Of a DNA stretch of 64,000 bases, positions 16,256 to 24,464 are shown piece by piece; positions within the stretch are counted from its first letter, which is position 1, and each line of letters starts with the position of its first letter. This DNA comes from an uncultured Lachnospiraceae bacterium (lineage in GTDB: Bacteria > Bacillota > Clostridia > Lachnospirales > Lachnospiraceae): NCBI GenBank assembly GCA_910579805.1, contig CAJTWM010000007.1:1-64000 (forward strand), written 5' to 3'. A program made the translations under genes and the position numbers. A model generated the notes under the pieces. The model ran no database searches and was not told the DNA's origin. It was given only the letters and a program-made list of their open reading frames with translations.

Positions 16256-17485
16256 TTGTACAAAGGAGAAAATACGACGCATGTAATCGGTATAGGTAAA
16301 AGTATAAAGAATAAAAGCGGCATAGCTTGTTTTAAAGCAAGAGCGTGTTTGATCCTGACATTGGCGGTTTCTGCTTTTGGGTTTCCGGTGTATGCGGCGG
16401 CTCCCGGTTCCGATAAGGCCGTCGGTACGGAGGAAGACGTTTACCGGCTTTATCAGGAATACCGCAGTCGTTTTGAGGCAGTTGCATATGCCCGTGATAT
16501 TTCCGTAAACGGCTTTGACATAGTAGAGGATCAGATTTTTCCGATAGAACTTGTCGTTCCCGAAGAGCCGGAAGAGGATTTGGAAGACAGCGAAGAAGAG
16601 GAGAAGGAGCCGGAGACCTATCTGATTCCGGCTTTTGATAGAAAATATCATCGTCTGCTATTATTTTTTACGGATAAACAGGGGAAGATCTTTTATAAAA
16701 CCGACCAGTTGGAGATGAATAACAGAAATATCGGACAGATGGAGCAGCCGAATAAAAATATAGCGGCAGTATCGTTTCAGGATCTGAACGGAGACGGGCT
16801 GACGGATGTGGTGCTGATCACTTCCTGTATCAATGACGGTGGGGCTTATGCAGGGAAGAGCTACAAAGTGGGAGAAGTACTTTTCCAAAGCAGTACGCAG
16901 GACGGTTTTTATAGGGATTATCGGATATCGGAAAAGATCAACCGGTTTGGAATGAATAAAAGCGCGGAACTGATCGCCGCTTTTGTAAGGGACGGATTTT
17001 CCACGGAATTTATGTATACTGCGGCAACATTGGAGGAACTGCAGAAAGAGGGAATGAAAATCATTCCGGAACAATATTATACAAGGACATTTGAGAAGCT
17101 GGGCAGACTGCAGGTAGTCCCGGGGACTTATAAGATAGCGGATTACGACGTATTTATGATCTATCTGGTAAACGAGCAGGGGTATATCGTATCCAGTCTG
17201 CAGCCGATGGGGGATTTTGATAATCTCTATGCGTTAAAGGGAATACAGTGCCGCGATATAGACGGAGACGGACTTAAGGATATTGTGGTGCTGGCAAGAT
17301 ACAGTTTTGAAGACGAAAAAGGGCAGTTGGCCGTTAAAAGCGACTATTCGATCTACTATCAGCGGACGGGCGGTTTTTCCGCAGATACGGAGATCAAAAA
17401 CAGCTATCGGTGCAGCGACGAAGACACGATGGAGGCGTTGGTAGAGAAAGCGCGTGCTTATTGGGGGTGGAAATCAGAACAATGA
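16256..17485 (+). CDS. Secreted protein with FG-GAP/VCBS-like repeats, in operon with a two-component system
   Basis: About 409 residues, with a hydrophobic signal segment (ACLILTLAVSAFGFPVYA, about residues 31-48) ending in an AxA-type cleavage site. The mature part has an acidic Glu-rich tract (about 105-122). It also has two Asp-rich loops, FQDLNGDGLTDVVLI and CRDIDGDGLKDIVVL, which resemble calcium-binding FG-GAP/VCBS repeats. The start is uncertain: the frame opens with TTG at 16256, and a good AAAGGAG lies just inside it but is followed by ATG TAA in another frame. The stop codon overlaps the ATG of the OmpR regulator (ATGA), so it is probably an extracytoplasmic sensor partner of that system. 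Confidence 0.7.
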   Translation: MYKGENTTHVIGIGKSIKNKSGIACFKARACLILTLAVSAFGFPVYAAAPGSDKAVGTEEDVYRLYQEYRSRFEAVAYARDISVNGFDIVEDQIFPIELVVPEEPEEDLEDSEEEEKEPETYLIPAFDRKYHRLLLFFTDKQGKIFYKTDQLEMNNRNIGQMEQPNKNIAAVSFQDLNGDGLTDVVLITSCINDGGAYAGKSYKVGEVLFQSSTQDGFYRDYRISEKINRFGMNKSAELIAAFVRDGFSTEFMYTAATLEELQKEGMKIIPEQYYTRTFEKLGRLQVVPGTYKIADYDVFMIYLVNEQGYIVSSLQPMGDFDNLYALKGIQCRDIDGDGLKDIVVLARYSFEDEKGQLAVKSDYSIYYQRTGGFSADTEIKNSYRCSDEDTMEALVEKARAYWGWKSEQ

Positions 17486-18141
17486 TAAAAGTATTGATTG
17501 TGGATGATGAAAAAGCGATATGCGATCTGATCGATCTGAACCTGTCGTCAGCAGGGTATCACTGCAGTACGGTGCAGGACGGTTTGGAGGCGATCGATAA
17601 GATCGAGAAGGAAAATTTTGACCTGATCCTGCTGGATATCATGCTGCCGGGGGCCGACGGCTATGATATTATGGAATACATACGCCCGCTTGGCGTCCCG
17701 GTAATATTTATTACGGCAAAGCATGAAGTAAAGGACCGGGTAAAGGGGTTAAAGCTGGGGGCCGACGACTATCTGGTAAAGCCCTTTGACGTAGTGGAGC
17801 TTGTGGCGAGAGTAGAAGCGGTGCTCCGCCGTTATAATAAAACGGAGCAGCAGCTTACGGCGGGAGACGTGGTAGTGGATGTGGACGCGCACCGGGTGAC
17901 CAAAGCGGGAAGGGCGGTTGAACTGACGAACAAAGAGTTTGGCCTGCTGGTGCTGTTTATGAAAAATAAAAATGTAGCGCTGTTCAGGGAAACTTTATAT
18001 GAAAAGGTTTGGGAAGACGAATACTTCGGCGACAGCAGGACTCTCGATCTGCATGTGCAGAGATTGAGAAAAAAGCTGGGATGGGATCATAATCTGGTAG
18101 CGGTATATAAGGTTGGATACCGCTTGGAGGGCATAGAATAG
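17482..18141 (+). CDS. OmpR-family response regulator
   Basis: A 219-residue regulator starting at the ATG at 17482 that overlaps the preceding stop. The receiver domain has VDDEKAICDLI, the phospho-acceptor Asp in LLDIMLPGADGYD, and Lys in VKPFDVVELVARVEAVLRR. A winged-helix output domain follows at about residues 125-217 (LTNKEFGLLVLF, SRTLDLHVQRLRKKLG). Its kinase follows after a 37-base gap holding a small hairpin. Likely targets include the array of 11-bp repeats at 20431-20496. Confidence 0.93.
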   Translation: MIKVLIVDDEKAICDLIDLNLSSAGYHCSTVQDGLEAIDKIEKENFDLILLDIMLPGADGYDIMEYIRPLGVPVIFITAKHEVKDRVKGLKLGADDYLVKPFDVVELVARVEAVLRRYNKTEQQLTAGDVVVDVDAHRVTKAGRAVELTNKEFGLLVLFMKNKNVALFRETLYEKVWEDEYFGDSRTLDLHVQRLRKKLGWDHNLVAVYKVGYRLEGIE

Positions 18142-18144
18142 CAG

Positions 18145-18160
18145 GTCTGCAGAGGCAGAC
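18145..18160 (+). promoter_or_regulatory. Leader hairpin before the kinase start
   Basis: GTCTGC-AGAG-GCAGAC, a perfect 6-bp stem with a 4-base loop, followed by GGATGGGCG and then the kinase ATG at 18179. It is one of a recurrent set in this window. Confidence 0.55.
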
Positions 18161-18178
18161 GGATGGGCGTAGGACGGA

Positions 18179-19600
18179 ATGAAATTTTCATTAAAATTAT
18201 TACTATGGACGATTATTGTTATGGCAATGGCATTGGGGTTCAGCGGTTTTTACTTTGTAAATCATGTATTTGAATCTTCACTGAACCGTGAGATCGGTCA
18301 GGCAATGGACGAAAGCAGCATTTTAGGTTTTGCTTTTGAGACGGCGGCTCTCAATGTTCCTGCGAAATACAGCGTGCTGCCTGACAGCACCGTTGAAGAG
18401 ATCGCTTCAAAACTGGAAAAGAGCGGAAGGAGCGTGGGACGCCTGTTGCGTATTTCCGGCGAGGAGAAAAATGCGCTTTATGCCAGCGACGGGTTCGATG
18501 CTGATAACGGGCTGTTAAACGCCACGGACGTAAGTACAAAAGCTTATCGGGTGATCCGGACGGAAAACGGCTATTATATTCATACAAGCGTGGCGGTAAA
18601 CACTTTGGACCGTATTCTTTTTCTGGAAACGATGAAGGACGTTTCGGAAGTATTCGAGGAAAGAGAAACGGGATTTTCCCTTTATCGCAGGGTGACGGTC
18701 ATTATGCTTCTGATCGGTACGGTCATCATGCATTTTATCGCTTCGTTTCTGACAAAGCCGATCCGGCTTCTGACGAGGGCTACCAAGCGGATGGCGGAAG
18801 GCGACTATGCGTATCGGGCGAAGCAGGTGAGCCATGACGAACTGGGACAGCTTACGGTCGCTTTTAATCATATGGCGGGTTCGCTGGAGGAAAACATCGG
18901 GAAACTGGAAGAGGAGATCGAGGCGAGGGAAGAGTTTGTGGCGGCTTTTGCCCATGAACTTAAGACGCCCCTGACCGCCATCATCGGTTATGCGGATATG
19001 CTGCGTTCCCATAAGCTGGATGAAGAAAAAAGCTTTATGTCCGCAAATTATATCTATACTGAGGGAAAACGGTTAGAGGCCATGTCCTTCCGGCTTTTGG
19101 ACATTATCGTGACAAAGAAAAATGAAGTGGAATTCCAGACGATTCCGGCAGAATCCATTTTTGATTATCTGCAAGGGATGTTTGGGCCGGACAGGGAAAG
19201 AAAATTTCGGTTTTCTTATACGGAAGGGACAATATATGCCGAAGTGAACCTGATCAAAACGGTATTGGTAAATCTGATTGACAATGCCTGTAAAGCGTCG
19301 GAAACGGGGGGCGTTATTGAAATAACGGGTGAAGCATTTGAAGAAGGATATTGGTTTGCCGTCAGGGATTTCGGTGTGGGGATACCGGTTGAAGAACAGC
19401 ATAAGATCACGCAGGCATTTTACATGGTGGACAAATCCCGCGCCAGAAGTAAGAACGGCGCCGGATTGGGACTGGCGCTTTGCGCTGAGATCCTCAGACT
19501 GCATCAAAGCGAACTGGAGATAGAAAGCCGGCCGGGGGAAGGGACATGCATCGGGTTTTTCCTGCCGGATTCAAAGAGAGGGGCAGACGGACAAAATTGA
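18179..19600 (+). CDS. HAMP-domain sensor histidine kinase
   Basis: A 473-residue membrane kinase. Membrane helix 1 is at about 7-28, then a ~140-residue extracellular sensor, helix 2 at about 170-190, and HAMP (KPIRLLTRATKRMAEGDYAY). The dimerisation/phospho-acceptor box is AFAHELKTPLTAIIGYAD. The ATPase has an N-box NLIDNACKAS and G-boxes DFGVGIP and GAGLGLALC. It pairs with the OmpR regulator upstream. The last codons overlap the TTG start of the next gene (TTGA). Confidence 0.93.
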   Translation: MKFSLKLLLWTIIVMAMALGFSGFYFVNHVFESSLNREIGQAMDESSILGFAFETAALNVPAKYSVLPDSTVEEIASKLEKSGRSVGRLLRISGEEKNALYASDGFDADNGLLNATDVSTKAYRVIRTENGYYIHTSVAVNTLDRILFLETMKDVSEVFEERETGFSLYRRVTVIMLLIGTVIMHFIASFLTKPIRLLTRATKRMAEGDYAYRAKQVSHDELGQLTVAFNHMAGSLEENIGKLEEEIEAREEFVAAFAHELKTPLTAIIGYADMLRSHKLDEEKSFMSANYIYTEGKRLEAMSFRLLDIIVTKKNEVEFQTIPAESIFDYLQGMFGPDRERKFRFSYTEGTIYAEVNLIKTVLVNLIDNACKASETGGVIEITGEAFEEGYWFAVRDFGVGIPVEEQHKITQAFYMVDKSRARSKNGAGLGLALCAEILRLHQSELEIESRPGEGTCIGFFLPDSKRGADGQN

Positions 19601-20436
19601 AAAAGAAACAAAAAGAGATTATAAGCGCGGCATTTTTGCTGTTTGCCATTTTGGCCGTGGCGCTGTCGGTTACAGGACCGGAGGCATTGGCAAAATATAA
19701 GGATAAAGATATTTTAGAGGAGATCCATGCCGAAGCGGTGGAAGAGGCTGGAGAGGGATACAGGTATACACTGAATGCCAATGAAAAAGTATATATTTTA
19801 TCAAGCTGCCTGAGCAGTCAGGTACTGCCGGAAAGCGAATTCAATGCTTTGACCCGTGCGGATACGGATAATATCGATTATCAGGAATTAGAAGGCACAT
19901 ATGCGTTCGTTATCAACCATAGGGGGCCTTCGGGAAAAGAGATCACGGATGAAGAAATTTATGAGACTTGCAGCAAAGGAATCGCTACATTGAAAGAATT
20001 GGGAATACTGCCTGAAAAGATCAAAGAAGTGGAGGCGGCTTCTTACGACGCTACGCTGTATTCCGCGATCGACGTGCTGGAGCCGAGGAACAATGTGGCG
20101 GTCTGGAAAATGACCTTATCCAACAGTCAGAAAAATGCCAATAAGGAAAACCGGCTGATCGACGCTTATATAGATGCGGACGACGGGAAAATATATGAGT
20201 TTTATGTCAGGACGGATTTGATGTGGGAAGATATAGACGCGGACAGGATCATAGAGGAATGGAGAAACTATATGGGACTGAACAGCCCGGAGGCTTATGA
20301 ATCCGACAATCCGCTTTTAGAAACCACGCCATATTTTAAAAAATATGTATTTTCCGGCATGGGCGAAGGAAAAACGGTGGTGACGATCGGTTTTTATGAA
20401 GGGATCAACGAGTTATTTTTAAAAATTTCAAAATGA
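19597..20436 (+). CDS. Membrane-anchored extracytoplasmic protein of the two-component operon
   Basis: 279 residues from the TTG at 19597, which overlaps the kinase stop codon; GAGAGGGG lies upstream. A basic N-terminus and one hydrophobic segment (about 8-28, FLLFAILAVALSVTG) indicate an uncleaved anchor. The rest is an acidic extracytoplasmic domain with DADDGKIYEFYVRTD near residue 205, reminiscent of PepSY-like modules. It is tightly coupled to the kinase, so it may modulate sensing, as YycH/YycI-type proteins do. I do not recognise a precise family. Confidence 0.65.
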   Translation: MKKKQKEIISAAFLLFAILAVALSVTGPEALAKYKDKDILEEIHAEAVEEAGEGYRYTLNANEKVYILSSCLSSQVLPESEFNALTRADTDNIDYQELEGTYAFVINHRGPSGKEITDEEIYETCSKGIATLKELGILPEKIKEVEAASYDATLYSAIDVLEPRNNVAVWKMTLSNSQKNANKENRLIDAYIDADDGKIYEFYVRTDLMWEDIDADRIIEEWRNYMGLNSPEAYESDNPLLETTPYFKKYVFSGMGEGKTVVTIGFYEGINELFLKISK

Positions 20437-20496
20437 TGCAACTTTGATGCAAAAATGATGGTAATTTGATACAGAAATGATGATGTTTTGATGCAG
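20431..20496 (+). repeat. Six tandem 11-bp repeats, likely OmpR-family regulator sites
   Basis: The stretch divides exactly into six 11-mers: AAATGATGCAA, CTTTGATGCAA, AAATGATGGTA, ATTTGATACAG, AAATGATGATG, TTTTGATGCAG. TGAT sits at the same place in every unit. An 11-bp period puts all units on one face of the helix, as in PhoB/OmpR-type operators. The last unit ends 8 bases before a -10-like TAATCT at 20505, so the array covers the -35 position of the amidase/deacetylase gene. The first unit overlaps the stop of the upstream gene. Confidence 0.75.
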
Positions 20497-20501
20497 CTCT
20501 T

Positions 20502-20529
20502 GTGTAATCTAGAATCAACAGGATTACAC
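20502..20529 (+). promoter_or_regulatory. -10 element and overlapping inverted repeat
   Basis: TAATCT (20505-20510) is the candidate -10 box for the following gene. It lies inside an inverted repeat GTGTAATC / GATTACAC with a 12-base loop, followed by AGGAG and seven T. The repeat could also act as the terminator of the upstream operon. Confidence 0.45.
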
Positions 20530-20582
20530 AGGAGTTTTTTTACGGACGAAAAACGGGTCCGGTACGAGAGAGGAGTATCAAA

Positions 20583-22001
20583 ATGTACGAGGGAGAATCA
20601 TTTTCACGTCAAATGTATCGTCAGGAGAAGATAAGGAAAGCAAAAAAGAGAAAAAAGATCGGGCGTATCTTTGCCGGATTCTTGTCGGTAGCAGTACTCA
20701 CTGCTTCTATCGTTTTAACGGACAGGCTGTTGACAGTGAATGTGCTTGCAGCGCCGGAAAGCAAAACGGAGCAGATCGGGGCAGAAGCGGTTGGCGCTTT
20801 GGCGGGGGAGAGCGCCTCTGTGAATTTGCCGGTTTTTGAGCCTGAGATCATAGAGGAGGAGCCGGGAGTGCCTGTTGTCATCATAGATCCGGGACATGGC
20901 GGTGCGGACGAAGGGTGTGCAAGAGACGGCGTAAGGGAAAAGGATGTAAATCTGGCTATTGCAAAGCTGGTGCAGGGAAAACTGGAAATGTTCGGATACC
21001 GGACGCTTATGATCAGGGAAGAGGACGATTACATAGCGAAAGAGGACCGGGTGATCTATGCAAACGGCAGCAAGGCGGACATTTATGTCAGCATTCACCA
21101 AAACGCTTCTGAAGATACCAGCGTGAGCGGTATGGAAGTATGGTATAAGGGGGAAGACGGGCGCGATAATAAGCGGCTTGCGCAGTTGATACAGCAGCAG
21201 GTCGTACAAACTACGGGCGCGGCGGCAAGAGAGCTGAGGGGAGACGCGGATTTTCATGTGACAGGAGAAACGGCAATGCCGGCATGTCTCATTGAAACAG
21301 GATTCTTATCCAATGCGGCGGAGCGGGAAAACCTGATTACGGAAGAATATCAGGAAAAGATGGCAGAGGGAATCGCGCAGGGGATCAGGCTTTATTTTGA
21401 ACCCAAGACGATGTATCTGACATTTGACGACGGCCCTTCTGTTGAAAATACCGGAAGGGTACTTGATATATTAAAGGAGCGGGATATAAAGGTTACCTTT
21501 TTTCTGGTGGGGGAAAATGTGCGTAAACATCCCGAGATAGTGAAAAGGATTGTAGAAGAGGGGCATACGATAGGGATACATTGCGATAGTCATGATTATA
21601 AAACGGTTTATGCAAGTGCGGACAGCTATATACAGGATTTTGAAACCGCACACCAAACGGTGTTTGAACTGACAGGGATTGATGTAAAGATCTTTCGTTT
21701 TCCCGGCGGCAGTATCAATGATTTTAACGCGGGGGTAAGGGAAGAGATCATAAAAGAGATGACAAAACGCGGGTATATCTATTTTGACTGGAACGCCAGT
21801 CTGGAAGATGCGGTCAGGGAATCTTCTCCGGAGCAGTTGATCGCAAACGGAGTAGAGACGACGATGGGAAGAAAAAAAGTGGTGATGCTGGCGCATGACG
21901 TCATATACAATACGGGGATCTGTCTGGAGGAGCTGTTAGACAGGCTGCCTGAATATGAGATCAAACCGTTGACAGACGGCGTTGAACCGATACAATTTTA
22001 A
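20583..22001 (+). CDS. Bifunctional N-acetylmuramoyl-L-alanine amidase / polysaccharide deacetylase
   Basis: A 472-residue envelope enzyme with two catalytic domains. An N-terminal membrane anchor lies at about 30-48. An Amidase_3 domain (about 98-270) has zinc ligands in IDPGHGG, the Glu in VREKDVNL, His in VSIHQNA, and the catalytic Glu in CLIETGFLS. It cuts the bond between muramic acid and the stem peptide. A NodB-type deacetylase (about 275-465) has TFDDGP, the metal-binding HxxxH in GIHCDSHDY, and RFPGGS, and would remove acetyl groups from glycan amino sugars. GAGAGGAG precedes the ATG. An array of 11-bp repeats covers the promoter, pointing to control by the regulator encoded at 17482. 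Confidence 0.9.
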   Translation: MYEGESFSRQMYRQEKIRKAKKRKKIGRIFAGFLSVAVLTASIVLTDRLLTVNVLAAPESKTEQIGAEAVGALAGESASVNLPVFEPEIIEEEPGVPVVIIDPGHGGADEGCARDGVREKDVNLAIAKLVQGKLEMFGYRTLMIREEDDYIAKEDRVIYANGSKADIYVSIHQNASEDTSVSGMEVWYKGEDGRDNKRLAQLIQQQVVQTTGAAARELRGDADFHVTGETAMPACLIETGFLSNAAERENLITEEYQEKMAEGIAQGIRLYFEPKTMYLTFDDGPSVENTGRVLDILKERDIKVTFFLVGENVRKHPEIVKRIVEEGHTIGIHCDSHDYKTVYASADSYIQDFETAHQTVFELTGIDVKIFRFPGGSINDFNAGVREEIIKEMTKRGYIYFDWNASLEDAVRESSPEQLIANGVETTMGRKKVVMLAHDVIYNTGICLEELLDRLPEYEIKPLTDGVEPIQF

Positions 22002-22016
22002 TATTTTTATTTGAAT

Positions 22017-22032
22017 GCCTGCCGAAGCAGGC
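22017..22032 (+). promoter_or_regulatory. Leader hairpin before the lipoprotein start
   Basis: GCCTGC-CGAA-GCAGGC, a perfect 6-bp stem, immediately followed by AGATAGGAG and the GTG start at 22047. One of the recurrent set. Confidence 0.6.
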
Positions 22033-22046
22033 AGATAGGAGTCAAT

Positions 22047-22466
22047 GTGAAATATTCCAAGTTTGGTATCGCGGTTTTGGCAGCTTTTCTTGCAGGCGGA
22101 TGCAGTACCGCTTCTGCGGCCAATATGGAGAAGCTGCCGGGCGCATCGTCTTACGAATCTTACAGGGAGAACGAAGAAGAATCCCTGTGGGGAACGGATT
22201 TTGCCGTATCTGCCGTTTTTGGAAAAAACAGTATCATTCTTTTCGAACCTTCTAGTAAGGAAGTATTGAACGAAATACCGATTATGGGTGAGGCAAATAA
22301 AATTTTCATCAGCATGACGGACGCACAGAACGGATATATGCTGTATTGCGGTATGCCTGATTCCGGTCAAACGCAAACGTTGTTTTATGTAACGAAAGAC
22401 AGATGGCAGACTTATAGTAAGATGGATATCAGTTCAACGGTAGACGGGTATCCGGACAGAGGATGA
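22047..22466 (+). CDS. Small lipoprotein of unknown function
   Basis: 139 residues from the GTG at 22047 (AGGAG 5 bases upstream). A signal peptide ends in a lipobox FLAGGC with the modified Cys at residue 19. The mature part is about 120 residues, acidic at first, with a beta-rich tail containing FYVTKDRWQTYSKMD. That piece looks like one blade of a BNR/exo-alpha-sialidase-type propeller, so the protein may be truncated. It lies 45 bases after the amidase/deacetylase gene and is followed by a terminator, so the two are probably one transcript. Confidence 0.65.
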   Translation: MKYSKFGIAVLAAFLAGGCSTASAANMEKLPGASSYESYRENEEESLWGTDFAVSAVFGKNSIILFEPSSKEVLNEIPIMGEANKIFISMTDAQNGYMLYCGMPDSGQTQTLFYVTKDRWQTYSKMDISSTVDGYPDRG

Positions 22467-22516
22467 AAAGGGATTATTTTTATGTATGGAAAGATTCATA
22501 AAAACGATCCCTTTTC
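22465..22516 (+). terminator. Long hairpin terminator between convergent genes
   Basis: AAAAGGGAT and ATTTTTATG on the left pair with CATAAAAA and GATCCCTTTT on the right. The A-rich and T-rich flanks would let it work in both directions for the lipoprotein gene and the convergent recombinase gene. Confidence 0.65.
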
Positions 22517-22539
22517 CGGTCTCCTGTACGACACCCGCT

Positions 22540-23139
22540 TTAACCGGCCGTAGGGGAATAACGGTCCGCTTTGTAGCGAAAAGTAGATAAAGGCATATTA
22601 CACTGTCTGGCCGCTTCCGAACCGGAGATCAGGCCGGATCTCCAACAATTGCAGAGATGTTCGAAGTTATCGGGCAGAGGCAGGGGCGGTCTTCCGAAGC
22701 GCACACCTCTTGCTTTTGCCGCTGATATGCCTTCCGTCTGTCGCTGACGGATATTGGCGCGCTCATTTTCCGCAACGAAGGAAAGGAGCTGTAAGACTAC
22801 GTCGCTTAAAAAAGTGCCAATCAGATCTTTTCCCCTGCGGGTGTCCAGCAGGGGCATATCCAATACGACGATATCGATTTTGAGCTCTTTTGTCAGCATT
22901 CGCCACTGCTCCAGTATTTCATCGTAATTGCGCCCCAGACGGTCTATGCTCTTTATATAGAGAGCGTCTTCTTGTTTCAGACGTCTTATTAAATTTTTAT
23001 AGGCGGGCCTTTCAAAATCTTTTCCTGATTGTTTATCAATATAAATATTTTTCGGGGAAATACCAAGTTCATGTAATGCCAATAGCTGTCTGTCCTCGTT
23101 TTGATCTTTTGTGCTTACTCTAACATATCCGTATATCAT
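22540..23139 (-). CDS. Serine recombinase (resolvase/invertase)
   Basis: A 199-residue small serine recombinase. The catalytic Ser is in YGYVRVSTKDQ; downstream are IDRLGRNYDEI and the long E-helix region FVAENERANIRQRQTEGI. RGVRFGRPPLPLP leads into a C-terminal helix-turn-helix (SGSEAARQCNMPLSTFRYK). It cuts four strands at a res-type site and rejoins them. The GAGGAGG upstream is about 16 bases from the ATG, further than usual. No transposase is adjacent; it may be left from a Tn3-like or plasmid-type element. Confidence 0.92.
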   Translation of the reverse strand: MIYGYVRVSTKDQNEDRQLLALHELGISPKNIYIDKQSGKDFERPAYKNLIRRLKQEDALYIKSIDRLGRNYDEILEQWRMLTKELKIDIVVLDMPLLDTRRGKDLIGTFLSDVVLQLLSFVAENERANIRQRQTEGISAAKARGVRFGRPPLPLPDNFEHLCNCWRSGLISGSEAARQCNMPLSTFRYKADRYSPTAG

Positions 23140-23259
23140 ATCCGTAAACTTATGTCCTCCTCAATGTGTAGATTTATCTTCTGTTTTATCACTATAGTGC
23201 CTGTCTGCTTTACCTCCCGGTTAAATTATACATGTTTGGGATATATGTTTTACAGGTTA

Positions 23260-23388
23260 TGAAGGAATTGTTCTCTTTGATACGGAATGCAGGGCATCTG
23301 CCTATGCCGGATAATATGGAAGAGGATAGAAAGGCGTTATGTAAGACTGTGGTGAAAGGTAAGGAGTCTTTCGGGTATGTCGGGTAAA
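23260..23388 (+). CDS. Possible small ORF, 42 codons
   Basis: An ATG-initiated frame of 42 codons (MKELFSLIRNAGHLP at its start) between the two minus-strand genes. It ends just before a hairpin terminator, which suggests something is or was transcribed rightward here. No clear ribosome binding site precedes it and I recognise no family. It could be the tail of a deleted gene. Confidence 0.25.
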
Positions 23389-23392
23389 TAAG

Positions 23393-23430
23393 AAAGAGGA
23401 GCGGAACCTTCAGTTTCTACTCCTCTTTTC
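23393..23430. terminator. Terminator hairpin in the 23.1-23.5 kb gap
   Basis: AAGAGGAG pairs with CTCCTCTT around an 18-base loop, followed by TTTTC. It suits rightward transcription of the small ORF; leftward, AAGAGGAG is preceded by TTTCTTATT and may also stop the kinase operon. Confidence 0.6.
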
Positions 23431-23506
23431 AGTTAACATTTGTAGGGAAACTTTTCGGGAAAAGTTTTGAGATGGAAAGAATATCGGAAATAAGCGTACT
23501 GCCGCA

Positions 23507-24463
23507 TCAGATATTTTTACATCGCGGCACGCATAATTCAAAACATAAAACCATAAGATCCTCCGTGGTTTTAGAGGGAAAGGGCATTTCTTTCCGCTTG
23601 GCGGTCAGTGAACCGCCTGTTTTTTCGGCAAGAAATTTTGCGATCGTAAGCCCAAGACCGGTTCCCCCACGGCTTCTGGAATAATCCTGCATATAAAAGC
23701 GGTCAAATAAATGCGGAAGTTCCTGATCGGAAAGGCTTTTAGCATCATTTTCGAAACAGATCCGGATTTCTGTCCGGCTCTCTTCTATGTGGATCTTTAA
23801 AAAACTGTCCGCATAGCGTCCCGCATTCTGAAATAAATTAGAGAAAATTCTTTCCAAAGCAGTTTCATCGCTCCAGACCCAGATAGGAAAATCCGGCAGT
23901 CCGGCGTCTACACGGATACCGGACTCTTCCAATATCTGATAATTCCCAAGCAGAGTTTCTCTTAGAATCTTGTTGATATCCGTTTTACGCATGATAAAGG
24001 AATCATCGTCGGCGGTTAAACGGGAAAAAGCATAGAATTGGGAAACCAGTTTTTCCATGACCTGCGCTTTCTGGCGGATGATCTTTAAAGTCGCCGTCAG
24101 CTCTTCGTTTAAAAGAAGATTGTCATCCGGATCTTCAAGAAGTTTTAAGTAGCCTAAAATTACGGTCAGCGGCGTTCTTAAATCGTGGCTGATATTTTCG
24201 ATCTGTTTTTGAAATTCTTTTTCCCGCTTTTCATAGTTTTTCCGCTCTTTATGTGTTTCTTCCAATACGGTATTCATGGAAATCAGGAGGTTTTCAAGAT
24301 TCTGGTCCGGCAGAGGTAAATGCAGGATACGGTTTTTTGAAAGATCCTTTTGGATCTCTTTCAGCTCTTTATTTGTTTCCTTTAACGCGTTTGCAATCGA
24401 AAAATAACGAAAAGCAAAGTATCCGCCTATGATCGTGGTAACGGTAAACATAAAGATATACAT
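23507..24463 (-). CDS. Sensor histidine kinase of an ABC-exporter locus
   Basis: 318 residues from the ATG at 24463, which lies two bases after the permease stop codon with GGAAC upstream. One membrane helix (about 4-24) is followed by a coiled coil and no large extracellular domain. This is the intramembrane-sensing type found with BcrA/BceA-like exporters. The phospho-acceptor is in ISHDLRTPLTVILGYLKLL, the N-box is NLFQNAGRYA, and the G-box is GGTGLGLTIAKFL. It is the last gene of a four-gene unit with the OmpR regulator, ABC ATPase and permease. Confidence 0.9.
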   Translation of the reverse strand: MYIFMFTVTTIIGGYFAFRYFSIANALKETNKELKEIQKDLSKNRILHLPLPDQNLENLLISMNTVLEETHKERKNYEKREKEFQKQIENISHDLRTPLTVILGYLKLLEDPDDNLLLNEELTATLKIIRQKAQVMEKLVSQFYAFSRLTADDDSFIMRKTDINKILRETLLGNYQILEESGIRVDAGLPDFPIWVWSDETALERIFSNLFQNAGRYADSFLKIHIEESRTEIRICFENDAKSLSDQELPHLFDRFYMQDYSRSRGGTGLGLTIAKFLAEKTGGSLTAKRKEMPFPSKTTEDLMVLCFELCVPRCKNI

Positions 24464-24464
24464 A

